This document shows positions 1 through 13,982 of a stretch of DNA of 64,000 bases, in pieces. The DNA comes from Synaphobranchus kaupii (Eukaryota > Chordata > Actinopteri > Anguilliformes > Synaphobranchidae), in assembly GCA_029718625.1 (NCBI GenBank), contig CM056381.1, positions 58,274,157 to 58,338,156 of the forward strand, given 5' to 3'. The notes under the pieces were generated by a model, which ran no database searches, was not told the DNA's origin, and saw nothing but the letters and a program-made list of their open reading frames with translations. How positions within the stretch are numbered: the first letter of the stretch is position 1; each line of letters starts with the position of its first letter. The position numbers and the translations under genes were made by a program.

Positions 1-640
1 TGTGAAGACCCATCTAGTAAACTCAGTTCTTTTTGACTTCTGGACTTCAGATATTTTTGTGATTGGCTATTCATGATTCATTATCCTACATGGGAATTCC
101 CATCTCTGTGGAGGCGAAACTGATCTGTATGCTCATCTGCACGCATATTCACAGAGAACGGTTTTCCATGCTAATCAATGAATTGCATTCCATCGAGGAA
201 CCAAGTAATTTTGCGCATTTACTCTGAATAGTCATATTGTCGTAAAGGGAGAGAACTTTGAGTTGCTTTCACAAGCATGTTGACGGGGCGTGCTCCCTGA
301 ATGCACGTCCTGTGACAAGTAAGCCTTCAAACAGTCCGATGAAACGTGCTTTGGACTCAGTGGTAGCGTCTGTAAATAAAGTTCTCCGAAAATGAAATGG
401 GGAATGGAGCATTATGAAGGGAGAGACGATGAAGGACAAAGAGAGAACTGGGTGGGCAGTGAAAAAAGGACAAGGATTCTGTGACAGCATTTTTTATGCT
501 ATGAACTGGAGTGTAAGCTGGCTTCATCTTTTGAAAAGGTGTTGAGAGAAAGAGCTATAGAACATAGACATTGTGGCTGAGGTAAAGGGATTGCGTGGGT
601 CTGCTTCTCTGACTGAATGTTGGGCTATGATTGTTCTTGT

Positions 641-646
641 GTGCGT

Positions 647-683
<37 letters not shown>
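641..683. repeat. (GT)n microsatellite
   Basis: This is a nearly pure GT dinucleotide run on the + strand. It produces spurious Cys-Val and Thr-His reading frames. A 13-base C run follows at 786-798. Confidence 0.9.
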
Positions 684-685
<2 letters not shown>

Positions 686-3600
686 GGCAGGGGTTAAAGC
701 TTCTGTCTCTGACTCTGGCTCCGACTGTCTCTGCAAGTTCCCCAGTGTGATTAACCTCACCCCATTCCAAACGCAGACAGATCTGCCCCCCCCCCCCCGA
801 TCCCTGCTCCCAAATGAAAAGCTAGTGCCGTGACGTGAGCTGGAAGGAATCCACTGGCTTTTTAATGAAACTGACAAGCAACCTGGCTTGGATCAATGGA
901 AACATTGTGCCAATGTTTCTAGATGAGACCTCTGACCGTGTATCAAGAGCTAGTGAAGGAGTGCATGGCATTCCTTCAGCAGGGACCGGAGCCCTGTGAA
1001 GAAGGTTTAACCAGGCTTCTGAAGTTAATCAAACGCCCAAGGCAGTGTTTAAAGCCCTTTCAAAACATGTTGTGTTTTCTATTTATTTATTTATTTTAAT
1101 AGAAAGGTCAAACAATTTTAAACTGTGTTAAATAGATTAGAATTAATAAACCAATCTCCATGGCCGCACAAGGAATTATCATGTTGAATTGGTCCTTGAT
1201 CCCTTTGACCTCTTCATTGTGTGGTGTAAAAATTTGGTCACACAAACATGGGCCGGGAGAGGTCAGAAAAACAGAACACCTTCATTAAGGAGAAGAAAAA
1301 GTCTATTTTACAGACTGTTAATTATTAATGGTACTCTATGCTGATTATGTAGTTTCTACACTTTTGTCATCATAAAAATAAGGCTGTATGCAGTGTAATA
1401 ATCCATAGAAAATGTGTACTACACACGAAACTGCATAATATTGGAATTTTTTAGACATTTAAGTGGCGCTTTTGCTAAGGGGGCAGTACGGCAGTGCGAC
1501 GGAGGAGGAGAAAACACAGATAAGTCTTGTTCAAACGGACATTTTAAGTCTAGAATTAATTTTCAATCATCAGAAGGCCCAACAAATTTATCTGTAAATG
1601 TATCTGCAACCCTATGCTAGTTTGCTGTGCTTTTGTTCTGTATTGGATTTGGGATGGACACACAATGCTGATATTCCACCGAAGATTTTAAACAGAATAT
1701 GTGTCTTACATTATCTGTCTCTCCTTTAGGACACACCCGCAATTTCAGAAATACACACTTACCTTAGACCCTGAACACACACAGGTCAACAACACAGCGG
1801 ATTTAACTCGTCTGATGTGGCTTGAGGTTCATCGCTAATTCAAATTATAATTCTACAAGTGTGCCGGAAACAGCTGTTGGAACATTATGTTGCTGAACGG
1901 TTGTCTTCCTTGGCTGTTGACATTCTTTCTTGTCAAATTATTTGTAAAATCTGACACTCAGGTGAAATCTGACAACTTTTCAGAAATTGACTTGCAGTCA
2001 ATAGTCGTTGGCAGAAATGCTTTTCAGAGCTAATTGAAGTGTGTTTTCAGCATGCATATTCATATAACTGACTCACATAATGAACTAATAAAGCTATCTT
2101 TTGTGCTAAGTAAGGTCAAAATACGATTGTGTATTCTTGGTTTTATAGATTTCCCCCTATAAATTCCCCCTAGATTTCCCGGATGGTACAATTAAACTTA
2201 GATTCTGAGCTGCTCTTTCCTCTGCCTCTCTTTCCCTGTCGTTTTCCTCTCTCACTTTTGTTCTTTCCACCTCCCACTCCTGATGCTTTCCGCTGCTATA
2301 TGTCTGTACTTCACCACATTCAAAGAAGCGCAAGAACTCCACGCAGTCACATATGATGCGCCACTAAAGACCGACATAAATAGCCACTCAAAAGTGCATT
2401 GAATGTAAAGCTAAAAAAAAATTGAAAGCTAAAAAAACAAACAAATTCTGCAGTATTAGCGAGCTTTATCGTTGTTCAGCACAGACATTAGCACAGGTCT
2501 TTCCTTCCCCCCATTTCCATTATTTTCACCTTTCCACACAGCCCTCCAGCCCATCTGTGAAGTTGGATTGAAACAGCCGAGCTAAATTGGCTGAGGATTG
2601 ACAACAGATACCACCTGTGATATGGTCTTTTTAAGATCCGTGCTTGCAGATTTGTCTCTGTCCACCGAATGCTGCTGTGGGAGGCTGAAAAGTCATGTTT
2701 AAAAAAAACCCAACACATCTTCCGTATAATTTTTTTACGTATGGGTGCCAAGTATATCTTTCGTGCTATTTCCTTTCCCTGCCTCTCTCATTTCCAAATG
2801 CCTGCCTTTTTTCGTCCCTCTCTTGTCAGAGCTGCATGTCACCTAATTGTGGTTTCATTCCCCCGGCTACTTCTGACTCCCTGCGTGATTAAACCCCTTA
2901 GCGGCCATCTGTGTCAGGGGGGTGTTTACCGAAGCTCTTTGCCGTACCCGTGTCCTGGCGGGGGGGCGTTTTATTACGGGGTATTCTCAGGTCAGAGGTG
3001 AGACATGCAAGTCCCACAGCTCCTATCTGTGACTTGGTTTCCTGTGAAGGTCAAACGGCATTTTATGCAAATAGCGTCAAATGGGTGACACTCGCATGAC
3101 AGCTTTGACAATGTGCCCCCCCCTCCCCTCGGTCCCTTTGACCTTGATAAAGGGTTTGAGAGAAGTTGCGCCTTTTTGCGATTTAAAAAGGACAGGAAAC
3201 ATGACGTCAACATGCAGTGACAACATTGGGCCTCAAGCAATACTACTGAATGCTGGGGAGGCTATTTTGGCTCGTTTAAAACGGAGAATCACAAAATAAC
3301 ATACAAATAATAAATGTAAATAAAATGTATATATTTGTCCGTGATATCAGCACAGGGAGGTAGATTGTAATCCAGTTTACATGTAATCTATTGATGTCAG
3401 TAGGGGGAAAGGGTAAAGCGAACTCCAAAGCCAATTTTACCCTGAAACACATTCCCAGGAGCTGTGAATAAAGGGAGAGTGGTGATTAGAGATTCAATTT
3501 AGCACTCCATCAATCAATGCAAGAGGGAGAGGGAGATTCATGCTGACAGCCCCCCCAGAACAAACTAGGAGATCCAGATCTCAGGGGATATGAGGTTTTG

Positions 3601-5966
3601 GTTAAATTAGCAACCGACCCGTCCACACTTAATTATTTATGAGTCCTGCACATTGATCGTTGTATTTGATTCCTTGGAAGGGGGCTCAGACTAATTCGTC
3701 AAGCACTTTGGTTGTTATTATAGATTATCCATAGAGTTTAGACCCTTTGTGTAGCTTTGCAGCTGCACTTTTAATGTAATTCTAAACTTTAAGGGTTCCA
3801 TCTAAAATACCTATCCTTTCTGACAGTGTCAGTAAATGTAAAGTAGAACAATTAAGCAAAACCAGTGACAATACCCTCCTGGTTTTTTCTAGAAATCCGA
3901 GGCCAACTCAAGCCACTGCAAAGCAGCTCTGTGACTAAGACTGGCTATTTGGTTATTCCATGCCTAACTTTATTTCATGCTATTCCTTCAGGCTGTCTTA
4001 CAGTATCTTTTATCCTGTATGTTTTGCACAGATTTACATGCCTGGGAAGTTGCCATACCAGTCTTCAAACTCCCAAAGCACAGACGAATTTGCCCGTCAA
4101 ATTGAAAATGTTTTAGTGTAATATCGCTACGCCTCCAAAATTACCGTACACTGCCTTGATCATGATAGAGGAATGCTGAAATTGAATTTACAGTATTAAT
4201 TTTGACATTTTTCCAATTCACAAAACAACATTTTACTTACTACAAAATAATATTGGGCACCACCGAGGCACCTTTTTAATCTTCCACAAAGTATTCAGCC
4301 ATAAATAACAAATGTGCAGCAATTTGCCACAGTGTATATATAACTACAAATTATTTTGAAAAACTATTAATGTTCTGAAAAAATATCATCAAAAATGTTT
4401 CCTCTGGACCAGGTAAACTTATTGGAGTACATTACATCAAAGTCTGGAATTAATCAAAATATTGAAATGCCTCCAAATAACTGGTTTAAAAGTGAAGGAA
4501 TGTTTGCATGCGAACAAAATATTCTGGAAATAACAGTAAGAAGTGCCTGATATTGTGGCTTTTTGATACTCATCTGTAAGTAAGTTCTGTGTTGACATGG
4601 GCAGCCCTACTGGATGTCATGTTTGCAGTGTGTAACTGTGGACACAAAAGTATTAAAGTCTTTTATTTTCATAGAGAAATAAGAACTGACACGTTATTCT
4701 GATTAATAAGTATGTATTTTTCTCAAACATGTGGCTTGGAATCTTTGAAAATGTATTTAGTTATACCTCTGGCAGGCCACCAAGTGACTTGACAGGTTGT
4801 ACTTACATACATAATGCATGTTGCAGTCCATATATATATATATATTTTCTTTTTTTACCGCAGTTAGTTGAGTGCATATGTTGAGGCATTTCAACACAGT
4901 GGAAGCTGTGGCAGTGTGTCACAATAAAAGTTTGATGAAGGGCTACACTTTTTCAGATCATATCTGTCATCCTATTGACACATAATACAGTAATGTGCTG
5001 CTGCCTACTTTTGTTAAGTTCATTGTTGTTGTTTAAAACATTCACTACTGAACAGCAAACTATATCCCTAGCAGGTTTGTGCTGGTCATTAAGCGCTTTA
5101 ATTAGCATCAACAGCAGAGTACAGTATCTACAATGAGCATATGAATTGACAAAATATATGTTTGTTGCTTAAAAGCAAACTGAAATTCACAAAAAAAGGA
5201 AAAAAAAACAAAGCAATAAAAACAAATGCAATACAGAATATACATATATGGAGAGCAAGAGAGATAAATCAGACCACTAAGAGCAGGAAAGAGTAAGAAA
5301 ATGGTTTAAAAGAATAACAAGATACAAATATGCTTTTCTCAATCATGGTATATACTACTATTTCCCACATTGTCCAAATATGTGGTAAATAGAAGTAACA
5401 AGTTGGCAAAGAAATTAACAAAGCTTATAAAATACTGATCTGAAGGGTTAAACTGAACTTTTCCCCTAGTTACTGTCCGTGGCCATTGGGAGTGGTAGGG
5501 GTGTGGTCAAGCAGTCTGTAATTAAAGCTGTCCCCAACTGACTGACCTACATTCATTTGTTTGTTGTGTTTTTATGTGTGAGAGAGATTTCTTCACCGAT
5601 GTTAGTGTGTGCACTGCACTTAACTACTCATTATCACTAAACCTGTTTATTCCTTATTTCACCACAGTCAACCTACAGCCAAGCTTGTATTGTGATTTAC
5701 TGGAAGAGAGTGATTAGGGGGGAGAGTGATGAGAGGGACTGGCATAAATATACTGTTATAACCTGGTCTCAGTCTCAAATACATGCTGCACTGCTTGGCC
5801 GTGTTTCTCATTCTTTCTCTTGACATGGCAGAAAACAACCTGCTACTACTCTCAACCCCAGACGCTTGTCTCTCAAGAGTGTCTGAAAAGGGTAGTTACA
5901 GTTTGTGAGATTAGATTGTTGTAATCTGATTGGTTCTATACGATTCTAGCCAGCATTAGGTCATAA

Positions 5967-6155
5967 AACAGGGATTCTCAACCCTGGTCCTGGAGGTCTG
6001 CAGTGCTTGCTGTCTTTCCTTGTTACGTAATGAATTGATCAATTAAAGCTGCTGATTACAGTTAATTCACCTCACCTTGTCTGAAGTGTTTGCTGATTTT
6101 AAGGTGACAACAAAAACCAGGAGACCCTAGCTCTCCAGTCTCAGGATTGAGAATA
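5967..6155. repeat. Short inverted-repeat element (MITE-like)
   Basis: The left end (GATTCTCAACCCTGGTCC) is an imperfect inverted copy of the right end (CTCAGGATTGAGAATA), with arms of about 30 bases enclosing about 130 bases. The pattern resembles small non-autonomous DNA transposons common in fish introns. The superfamily is not assignable from what I can see. Confidence 0.5.
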
Positions 6156-7930
6156 TAATTGGTTATAGGCTAATGATCGAATTATCTTAAATCACTGCCT
6201 GAAGTCACTGATGATTAGTTCATTACTAAAGTGCATGCCTGGAATTTGAATGGGCCTATAATGGATCAGAGTGTCAATTTGGTTAGGCTCATGGTATTGT
6301 ATGGTTATAAGCCTGCTACTGGTACTTCAGTGTTGGGTGCAAAGAACACTATAGCATAATAACAGTTACCTGGGAGCCTCTGTAGCTCCTCCTAGCAGTA
6401 GCTTGTGTTTCTTGCTCTCTTTTGCAACACAAGTGGCTCATTTGCTCATGCAGGCAATGGGATTTGTCCTCTTGCTGTTCTTAGCGTAGCCGAGCCTCTC
6501 TGTACTGTTCTATTGGGGGATTAGTCTCCCCTAAATGTCTGTGCATTCCTACAGCAGGCTCCAGACGGCTTCATCCCTTATTCATCTCATTCATCAAGAA
6601 TTCTGTGTCAGCAAATAAATCCATCCAGTACCTCTGTAGAGTGGTGGGCACACACGCCTAGCCTGGAAATGTAGCGACCGGCAGTCATGAAGATGTACTT
6701 GTACAGTTATGAAAAGAGACTGATACACTGGGTATCTGGCACCTTCAGTAGGCTGGAAGGCAATGCTAATCTTGGGTTTCTCCCAAAAACATATGCCCCA
6801 GTTGCACGTCCCCCTCTGTGGGGACTATCCTTGCCTTATGGTCATAGCAAGGTGAGGCTGGACTTGGCCAGTAGTAGTTATGCTTCACCTAAGTTCTCCA
6901 TTTGATCATAAGCATGCTACATTGAGCTAGTTTGTCATGTTTGGCTGTCTTTATGTTGGCTATTACAATGGTTCTCTCAGCTGTGTTTGCAGTACATTAT
7001 CTCTAAACAGTCTAAACACAATGACAACTCTGTTAGTAAACAAAGGGTACTCCGTATGATGGAAGCTGGAAGGCTTTGAGATTGTATTTGTGAACTTCCA
7101 TACATGAATTAAACTGTTTGAGGTTTTCATTTGTCGAGAATGACTCAAACACAATGATGACGATCATTGATCCCTCTGACGGAGAGATGGTGACCAGCAC
7201 TAAGGTAACCATATGATTTGTTCATTCAACTGTCAACTATTTCTTAGATCACCAATAATTTGGGGGGTGGGGGAGGTGGTCCTTTCTCATTGAGGGGATG
7301 TTTCTCTAGCAGGCTGCAAGTATAGAGGCTCAAGCCTGTGGGGCTAGCTGTGTGGGAGTGATGCTGATTGGCCAGTAGGAGGCAGCCTTCTCCCCGTCCA
7401 TTTCCTTACACTGTTGGAGCTGCTGTCTTTCTAATGATACATTGAACTGAAAATCTAATTGATTGTGGTAATGTGAGATATATGTGAGATAGACGGTTTC
7501 CCTACACTGATGGTAGCTGGAAAGTGCTCAAAAGTGCTACAGAAATGAGGACATAGTGTATGGAGTCGAATGCTCCAGAAATAGGAGCATAATCTAGTTT
7601 AGAGGACTCTGATTGTAGTCTATAAACTGAACGTATCATATCGTGGCTCACCTTGGCTCACATTTAGCTGAAAAAAAAGTCAAGTTACCAAAACCGCATG
7701 CGTATTCTTATTGGCGTAGAAAAAATTGCCCAATGTCCAGGTATTAACTCAACTCTGCCGATCACAAATTCACTGAAAATTTGTTGTCCCATCTGTGGTC
7801 TCTGGTCATAGGCAAATATTCTCATCCCCATTCAAGATTTTTTGATACGTCATCACAGATTGACGCATTCGAGAGTCAAGCTGCGAGGTTATTATTCTTA
7901 GCTTTAGTGTAATTGTTAAGGGACGTGTAA

Positions 7931-7968
7931 CCCCCCCCCCCCCACCACCACCACCACCACCACCACCC
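7931..7968. repeat. Poly-C followed by (CCA)n
   Basis: Thirteen Cs are followed by about eight ACC/CCA triplets. This is simple sequence in a non-coding context. Confidence 0.9.
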
Positions 7969-8719
7969 TGCAGCTGTAATGGATTGCCCTCCCTCTGATG
8001 TCAGTCGATAAATAAATCAATATATTTAACAGGACAGGAACACACGTTCATGGAACCTTCTATTATAAAGTGCGAAGCACTCACGTACATACGCACCACA
8101 CATGTATACTTTGACAGCTAAATTATTCAAGAGAGCTCTGTTGTCTTGCTTAAGGGAAGAGAAAACGGGACTTCCATTGACGTGTCCATACACATCCCTT
8201 ATGTAAATAGGGTTAATCCAATATACCATCAATAGCATCAGGATATGGCCAATAGGAAGGCAGGGAAAATATGGCATGTCAGGGGCATTTCTGGGATAAG
8301 CGTTCTTAATCCTGGTCATTCTCTCCTGGCTCCCCACCATTTTCCGAATGGTCCCCAAGTGTTTGAGGGCTGAAAACAATTTAGAAAGGTCTAATGAGTC
8401 AAGTTATTACAGCGGCCAAGTGTGGGATTAATTAACCGAGTGCAAATTAGGAATGCATTTGACAGCAGTCCGGGGAACCGATTGTGTGAGATCGACTGTG
8501 CTGGAGCAGATCAGTGGATTTATCTGGCCAAGCCAGTTTGGAAAGAAGCAGAAATGATAAACACGATCTTCCTGTTTCAGGTTTCGTGATGCCAAATCCC
8601 AAAACGTAAAAGTTAACACACAAATGAAAATTCACCGACATCTGCTTGCCATTATAGGTCAATAGAGGGTCTCACGCAGAAAGCTTCTCTGAAAACCTTA
8701 TACTGTAAGTCACTCTGCA

Positions 8720-8935
8720 CAGTGACATCAGAGTACCATGAAGAAGTGATATGATTAAGACACAATATCAGCATATTGAGATGAAGTAATGAAATAAAAA
8801 AATGTCAGGAGTATCAAGAAGAGATGTGATTATGAAGTAATGTCAGAATATCATGAAGTGATGGAATTAAGAAGCCGTATCAGAGTATCAAGAAGTGTTG
8901 TCAAAGTATTAAGAAGTGATATTTTATTTAAGAGG
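8720..8935. repeat. Degenerate ~38-base tandem repeat
   Basis: About six diverged units repeat the theme ATCAGAGTATCAAGAAGTGA, with variable insertions between. Units start near 8727, 8767, 8803, 8841, 8879 and 8904. This is an old minisatellite with no coding potential. Confidence 0.6.
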
Positions 8936-9773
8936 TAAAATGCATGCATTTGTCATTCAGACAGGTAGGTATGGGTGTGTCAACTCAGTAAGGAAAATGG
9001 TGATTTATTCAGTCACTGAGTCAGTCTAGCACTGTGTGTGTGCGTGGGTCTGTGTGTGTGTTTGTGTTTGATGGGGGACATATATGTTTCGTTTGTCGTA
9101 AACAAAGCCCACAGAATCCCTGCTATGTACTGCTTAACCAACGTTTGTATTTGGCCTCCTGACCTGAATCTTAATGAGCTGGAATAGAAACATTATTACG
9201 CCCTGGGCTTGACGTGAGAATCCACAACAGGTATTTCATGTGCCAAGCCTGGGGGCCTGTATGTCACCTGGAACTCCCCCCCGCCCCCCTCACTCCCACT
9301 CCCCCCAAAGGCAAATAAAAAGCATTGGGGCAAGTACTCCAAGCACAGGATGAAAAGGCGATGAAATGGGATTTGTTCCGTGAGTAAATCTTGACAGGCC
9401 CAACAAATGATCAGTTTCCACCACAGCAAAATTTTTTTTTTGCCAATGGTACGATCCTCTCTTAATTAATGGGGATGTCCCAAGTGTTGCAGAAATTGCA
9501 CTTTACAATAATAATAACTTTGGTTTAGTCTGCTGTGCAATATAAAAGTTGTTTTTTTTTGTTAAGACAAACAGATTTAAGCAGCATGATTTCAGAATTC
9601 TAATATGCTGAAGATTATGCATATTCATATATTCAGTATTCATATTTATATAAGTTCATATATTTATGACCTGTACATAGCGGTGCTAAGCGGAAAGTAA
9701 GATTTAAATCTTATGAACAAAAGAGGTCAAACAGGATTTGTTGTGTTTGTGTAAACCTGTTTATATGTCGTGT

Positions 9774-9790
9774 TTGTGTGTGCGTGCGTG

Positions 9791-9860
<70 letters not shown>
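9774..9860. repeat. (GT)n microsatellite, long
   Basis: A nearly pure GT run of about 65 bases follows a short TGCG-interrupted segment. Alternating purine-pyrimidine sequence of this kind can adopt Z-DNA. Confidence 0.93.
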
Positions 9861-9861
<1 letters not shown>

Positions 9862-9939
9862 CGCTCCTGCATAGTTGGCTCTGCACCTCCGACGCTTAAT
9901 TTCCTGGCTCGCAAAAGTCTGTGTCACAGGAATATACAA

Positions 9940-10460
9940 TCCTCTGTTTTATAGCTTGGAAAGTGAATAGTACATAATTTATGGAATAGTTTCGCCGCCT
10001 GCATTTCTGAGAGTTTCCCTTGCATTCCTTCCGTAGCTCCTGTAAGATAGATGTTGAAATCCTACACTGAGGCTGCAGCGACTGTGATGAATTTTGTAGC
10101 GGCCGGATCCCCGGGCGATAATACCCCATGTCCCCTGGGGAGGCAGCACAGTCACAGTTTTTGCGTCGTCCTCCTTTGTGTGAGTAGCTTGGGCTGAGCC
10201 GCCGTAATGAACCGGGTGGCTGTTAGCGTTGTTTAAGTGCGTTCGCGGAGAGTGTTTGTTGATGGATTGATCCCTGGGTGGCAGTAATGGAGAGACAGCC
10301 TGCATATGGATAAGGTCTGTTTACAGTTATGCACAGCGTGGCAATCAAGGGAAGCGGCGCAGTGCTATGCAATTCATTAGCTTCACAGATTCCCACATGC
10401 ATCAATATGCATGTGCCTTGCATTTGGTACATTGTACATTTGTACTGCCAATTTGATTAC
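9940..10460. promoter_or_regulatory. Candidate intronic regulatory block
   Basis: This stretch has no simple repeats, more balanced base composition and more CpG than its surroundings, and no splice-flanked coding frame. It includes short homeodomain-type and octamer-like motifs (ATTCATTAG, TATGCAAT). Its placement in the long first intron of a developmental receptor is compatible with an enhancer. No conservation data were available, so this is a guess. Confidence 0.2.
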
Positions 10461-10929
10461 CAATCTAGTTCAGGTGAAGAACCAAAGGGACAACAGCGGT
10501 GCCCTACTGTTTTTTTTTAACATCCTGGCTGCATGTAACACATATTGCCACAATCAAAAGCAAACAGGGCGAGGGGTGTAAAATAATTGGTTCAAAACTG
10601 CATGGCATCCGAAGTCTGTTCCCTCTGAAAATGGCTTTTAAAAAGACTGCCCGTGCATGTTAAAGCCCTCTCGCCAACACAATTGACGCAGCGCAGTGGC
10701 GAGATTTATTTATTTTACTGCAATCCAAGTGCGCGTCACACGGCTACGCACACACATGCATAGAGCTGTAGTGCGTCTAAAGAGGTTTCTGTACTGGCTA
10801 AATGTGCACGTCACGGCCTTGCATGCCAGGACCAGAACGCTATGGGGATCGCTCTTTTCCCCCCCGTCTTTCTATCTCTCGTTCTTCTGTCCCCTCACAT
10901 TCTCTCTTTTTCCCTCGTCGGTTCTTGTT

Positions 10930-10976
10930 CTCTCTCTCTTTCTCTCTCCCTCTCCCTCTCCCTCTCTCCCTGTCAC
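10930..10976. repeat. CT-rich simple sequence
   Basis: This is an imperfect CTCTCC pyrimidine tract. It causes spurious Ser/Leu/Pro-rich frames. Confidence 0.85.
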
Positions 10977-11627
10977 ATTGAGCTTATCAAGAAGAGGCAG
11001 GCGTAATTACTTAAACTGTGAGGCAGTGCTCCACGGACAGGCTCACAGCATGGACCTGGGTAGCCCGTGGAGACGGATGTGTTTGCGAACTCGATGCATC
11101 TGCGAGGTTCTGGTGGAATTGCAGTCTGACATTCAGGGTCAGCACTTAAATGAGGCTTTAGAATCACAAATAGATCTATGTTGAGATAAACTGAGACAAA
11201 TCCAATTGGTGACATTCTCAATGTTCTGTAACATTGGCAGCATATTAGTCACGTGTACATGCCCCTTCATTACACACACAGGAAAATGATCACGAGACAT
11301 GAAAGACAGTTAAGCCGTCATGCCCCAGATCCTGTCTACCCATAATGCACTTTGCCCTCAACTTTAAGAAATTGGCTTAAGTACATGTCAAATTTTTTTT
11401 GTTGTTTTTGCCCTTATTTCTAAAGATAATGAATAAACAACGTTTAGCAAAACATTTAATCAAAGTTAAAGACTTTTCTTTTGAGTACTCTTCTGAAGGG
11501 GTTAAAAATAGCCTGGCAATGACCTCTAACCCTCTAGTTATAACTTAATTTCCCAGACTGCTGTGCCACATTACGATCAGAGAAGTTTATAGAGCATCAC
11601 TATATGCACACAAGTTTGCCTGTGCTC

Positions 11628-11660
11628 ACACGCGCACGCACACACACACACACACACACA
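11628..11660. repeat. (CA)n microsatellite
   Basis: This is a CACG/CA dinucleotide run of about 30 bases in intron 1. Confidence 0.85.
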
Positions 11661-12419
11661 AAACCTGACACTTCAGCATGCACCAGCCACGGGTGAGTAT
11701 AATCCTCCTCTTATATATTATGCCTTTACTTTTCACTGATGGCATTGAAGGCTGTGACCATTAATAGCATTTCTACAGGCTGGGTTTGTTATGGGAAAGT
11801 GAGCCAGAGAGGGATGATGGCTGATGGGTGGCTGGGGGGGGGGGTGGCATCCACACTATTTATACAGAGACACATCTTTAAGGTGCAGAGACTCTGAGCA
11901 TTTTAATACAAACCTCAACAGACAAAAGTGGCCTGTTGTGTGCTAACAATCTGCCCAATATGTGACACTGTTAATACGCCTCAAAAATATGCGCTTGAAT
12001 CACAATTTAAGAATCTCAAGTTTGCATAGAGAAAAAAAAAATTATAGGAGAACCCAACTTCATGCATTTGTAGTCCTTTACAGAGCACTCTAATATACCA
12101 CAAAGAATAGTATTAATAATGCTACAATAACAAACTAAATGAAAGAACTGCTTGGGGAGTTTGCACACTGTGGCTGTACATAGCATCCAATTAATTTGTG
12201 CAAAGAGGCGAAATGCAAAAACATCTTTGTGAGACTCTCTTCGGTTTAGTTCATAAAAGGAAAGCCAGGGCTCTCTGAGATACCTTTGAGGAAGAGAGGG
12301 AAACATTCATTTCAAGATACCAGAAGGAGAACCCAGGAGCTTTGACAACAAAGAGATGTGTGCGCTTACATCCACTGTGCTCCGTCTATTCCCATAGTCC
12401 ATTCCCATGCCCCTTCCTA

Positions 12420-12715
12420 AAAAATCATGCTCTGCCTAATTACAATGGAGATTTAATTTCAAGCTCTGCATATTGAGATGATATTCTATTAGGAAATGAT
12501 GGAGACATTAAAGGGAAGCGCATTTTGACAACAGGGGGATCAAGCATATTTTGATATAAGGTGCAGAGCTCTTTCGAGTGTTTCATTGGGGACATCCCTT
12601 TAGCATCATTGCATTGTCTTTTGTAATAGAAATGGCTCTGTCCCCCCACAATGCCCATAAAACTGGCCTTACAGCTGTGGAATGCTAATGCCCGCATTAG
12701 CATTTCCTCGCAAGC
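12420..12715. promoter_or_regulatory. Candidate intronic regulatory block
   Basis: This is repeat-free sequence with several homeodomain-type cores (CTAATTAC, ATTAGCAT twice) and no supported coding frame. It ends where a SINE begins. Regulatory function is inferred only from motif content and intron position. Confidence 0.18.
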
Positions 12716-12721
12716 TTTTGT

Positions 12722-12900
12722 ACGGCATCGGCATAATGGTCATTGAGCTAAGCTTTGTAACAGAAGGCTGTGGGTTTGAATCCCCAGTGAGACAAGTAGT
12801 GTTTTACCCTGGACATTCTGTATAAATGGGGAGCATAAAAGCAGTGGAAATCACCCCTAGACAGTTGCCTTTGCTATGCAAATTCATGATGTAATAATGT
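12722..12900 (+). mobile_element. tRNA-derived SINE, degenerate
   Basis: The head carries a degenerate A box (ATAATGGTCATTGAG) and a good B box (GGGTTTGAATCCCC). About 110 bases later comes a decayed form of the teleost SINE tail (GCTATGCAAATTCATGATGT). The order tRNA head, body, AT-rich tail supports a + strand copy. Confidence 0.65.
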
Positions 12901-13560
12901 CTGGCCAGTAATTCAGTAGGTATTAGAGTCCAAGATGAAGAATGCAGCTAGGACCATATTAAAAGCCCTGAGACCTGCCCTTGGGACTGTTCCGTGAGAT
13001 TCTCTGATCTGCTCTGGGAAAGTCCCATGTATTCAAAAACAGTGAAGACATTTCATCAAATTCATATCCACTGCGTATACAAGCCACACACACGCAACGC
13101 AATCATGGCATTAAATTAGTTCGAGGCCCACTCCCTTGGAATGCAGTGGTGGAAGTGTTAACCGGCTCTTATAAGTACAGCAGACTTTGACCGCTATTGG
13201 TGTTTGCCCACCTGTTATCAGCACTGCTAATACACTAGCCTTGAGCCAAGGTGTTGAAACTCTCAGTCTTTCAGTGTTCTTCCAGTCAAACCATTTACAT
13301 GGTGTAATCAGCCATCGACGTCATGTGAAACGTGTGACTGTAGTCTGGCATGTGTAATGAACACGCAGTTTAACGTGCATAGTTCTGCATGCACTGGATG
13401 GGTTGGTCAACTTCTGCATTGAGACCTATGAAAGGATGTAGGGATACCGTGATACAAAACTAAAGCCCCGCCCCTTCAATATGTAGTATGTGTATATCAC
13501 ATATGCGCATGCATGAAGACACCAATACACATTAACACACCCACATACGCACAAAAGTAT

Positions 13561-13751
13561 ACACATTTAACTGTAGTCTCAAATTAAAAATTTAAATGTA
13601 CAATACAAACCAATGGGGCCCATATTTTTGTCAGGGATGCCTGACACACACACACACACACTCACGCAAACATACACATTTAACTGTAGTCTCAAATAAA
13701 GAATTAAAATGTACAATACAAACCATCGGGGCCTATTTTTTAGGGATGGCT

Positions 13752-13800
<49 letters not shown>
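13561..13800 (+). repeat. Tandem duplication of a 113-base unit with (CA)n
   Basis: The unit starting ACACATTTAACTGTAGTCTC at 13561 recurs at 13674 with high identity through GTACAATACAAACCA. Each copy ends in GCTGACACACA-type sequence running into a CA tract, short in copy 1 and about 45 bases in copy 2. Unequal exchange or slippage at the CA tract is the simplest origin. Confidence 0.85.
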
Positions 13801-13802
<2 letters not shown>

Positions 13803-13956
13803 ATGTACACCTGGTTCCACAGACATTGCCCTCAGGGCTACCTGTTTGTCTGATCCAGTGCACTCTGTAATTAAAGACCTCTTTCAGAGCCCCAGTGCTC
13901 GTTGAATTCAGCAACGTGCACACATTCATACTCCCAACCCCCCAGCCCTACCACTC

Positions 13957-13982
13957 ATGCACACACACAGACACACACACAT
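13957..13982. repeat. (CA)n microsatellite
   Basis: This is a short interrupted CACA run about 150 bases after the duplicated 113-base unit. Confidence 0.75.
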
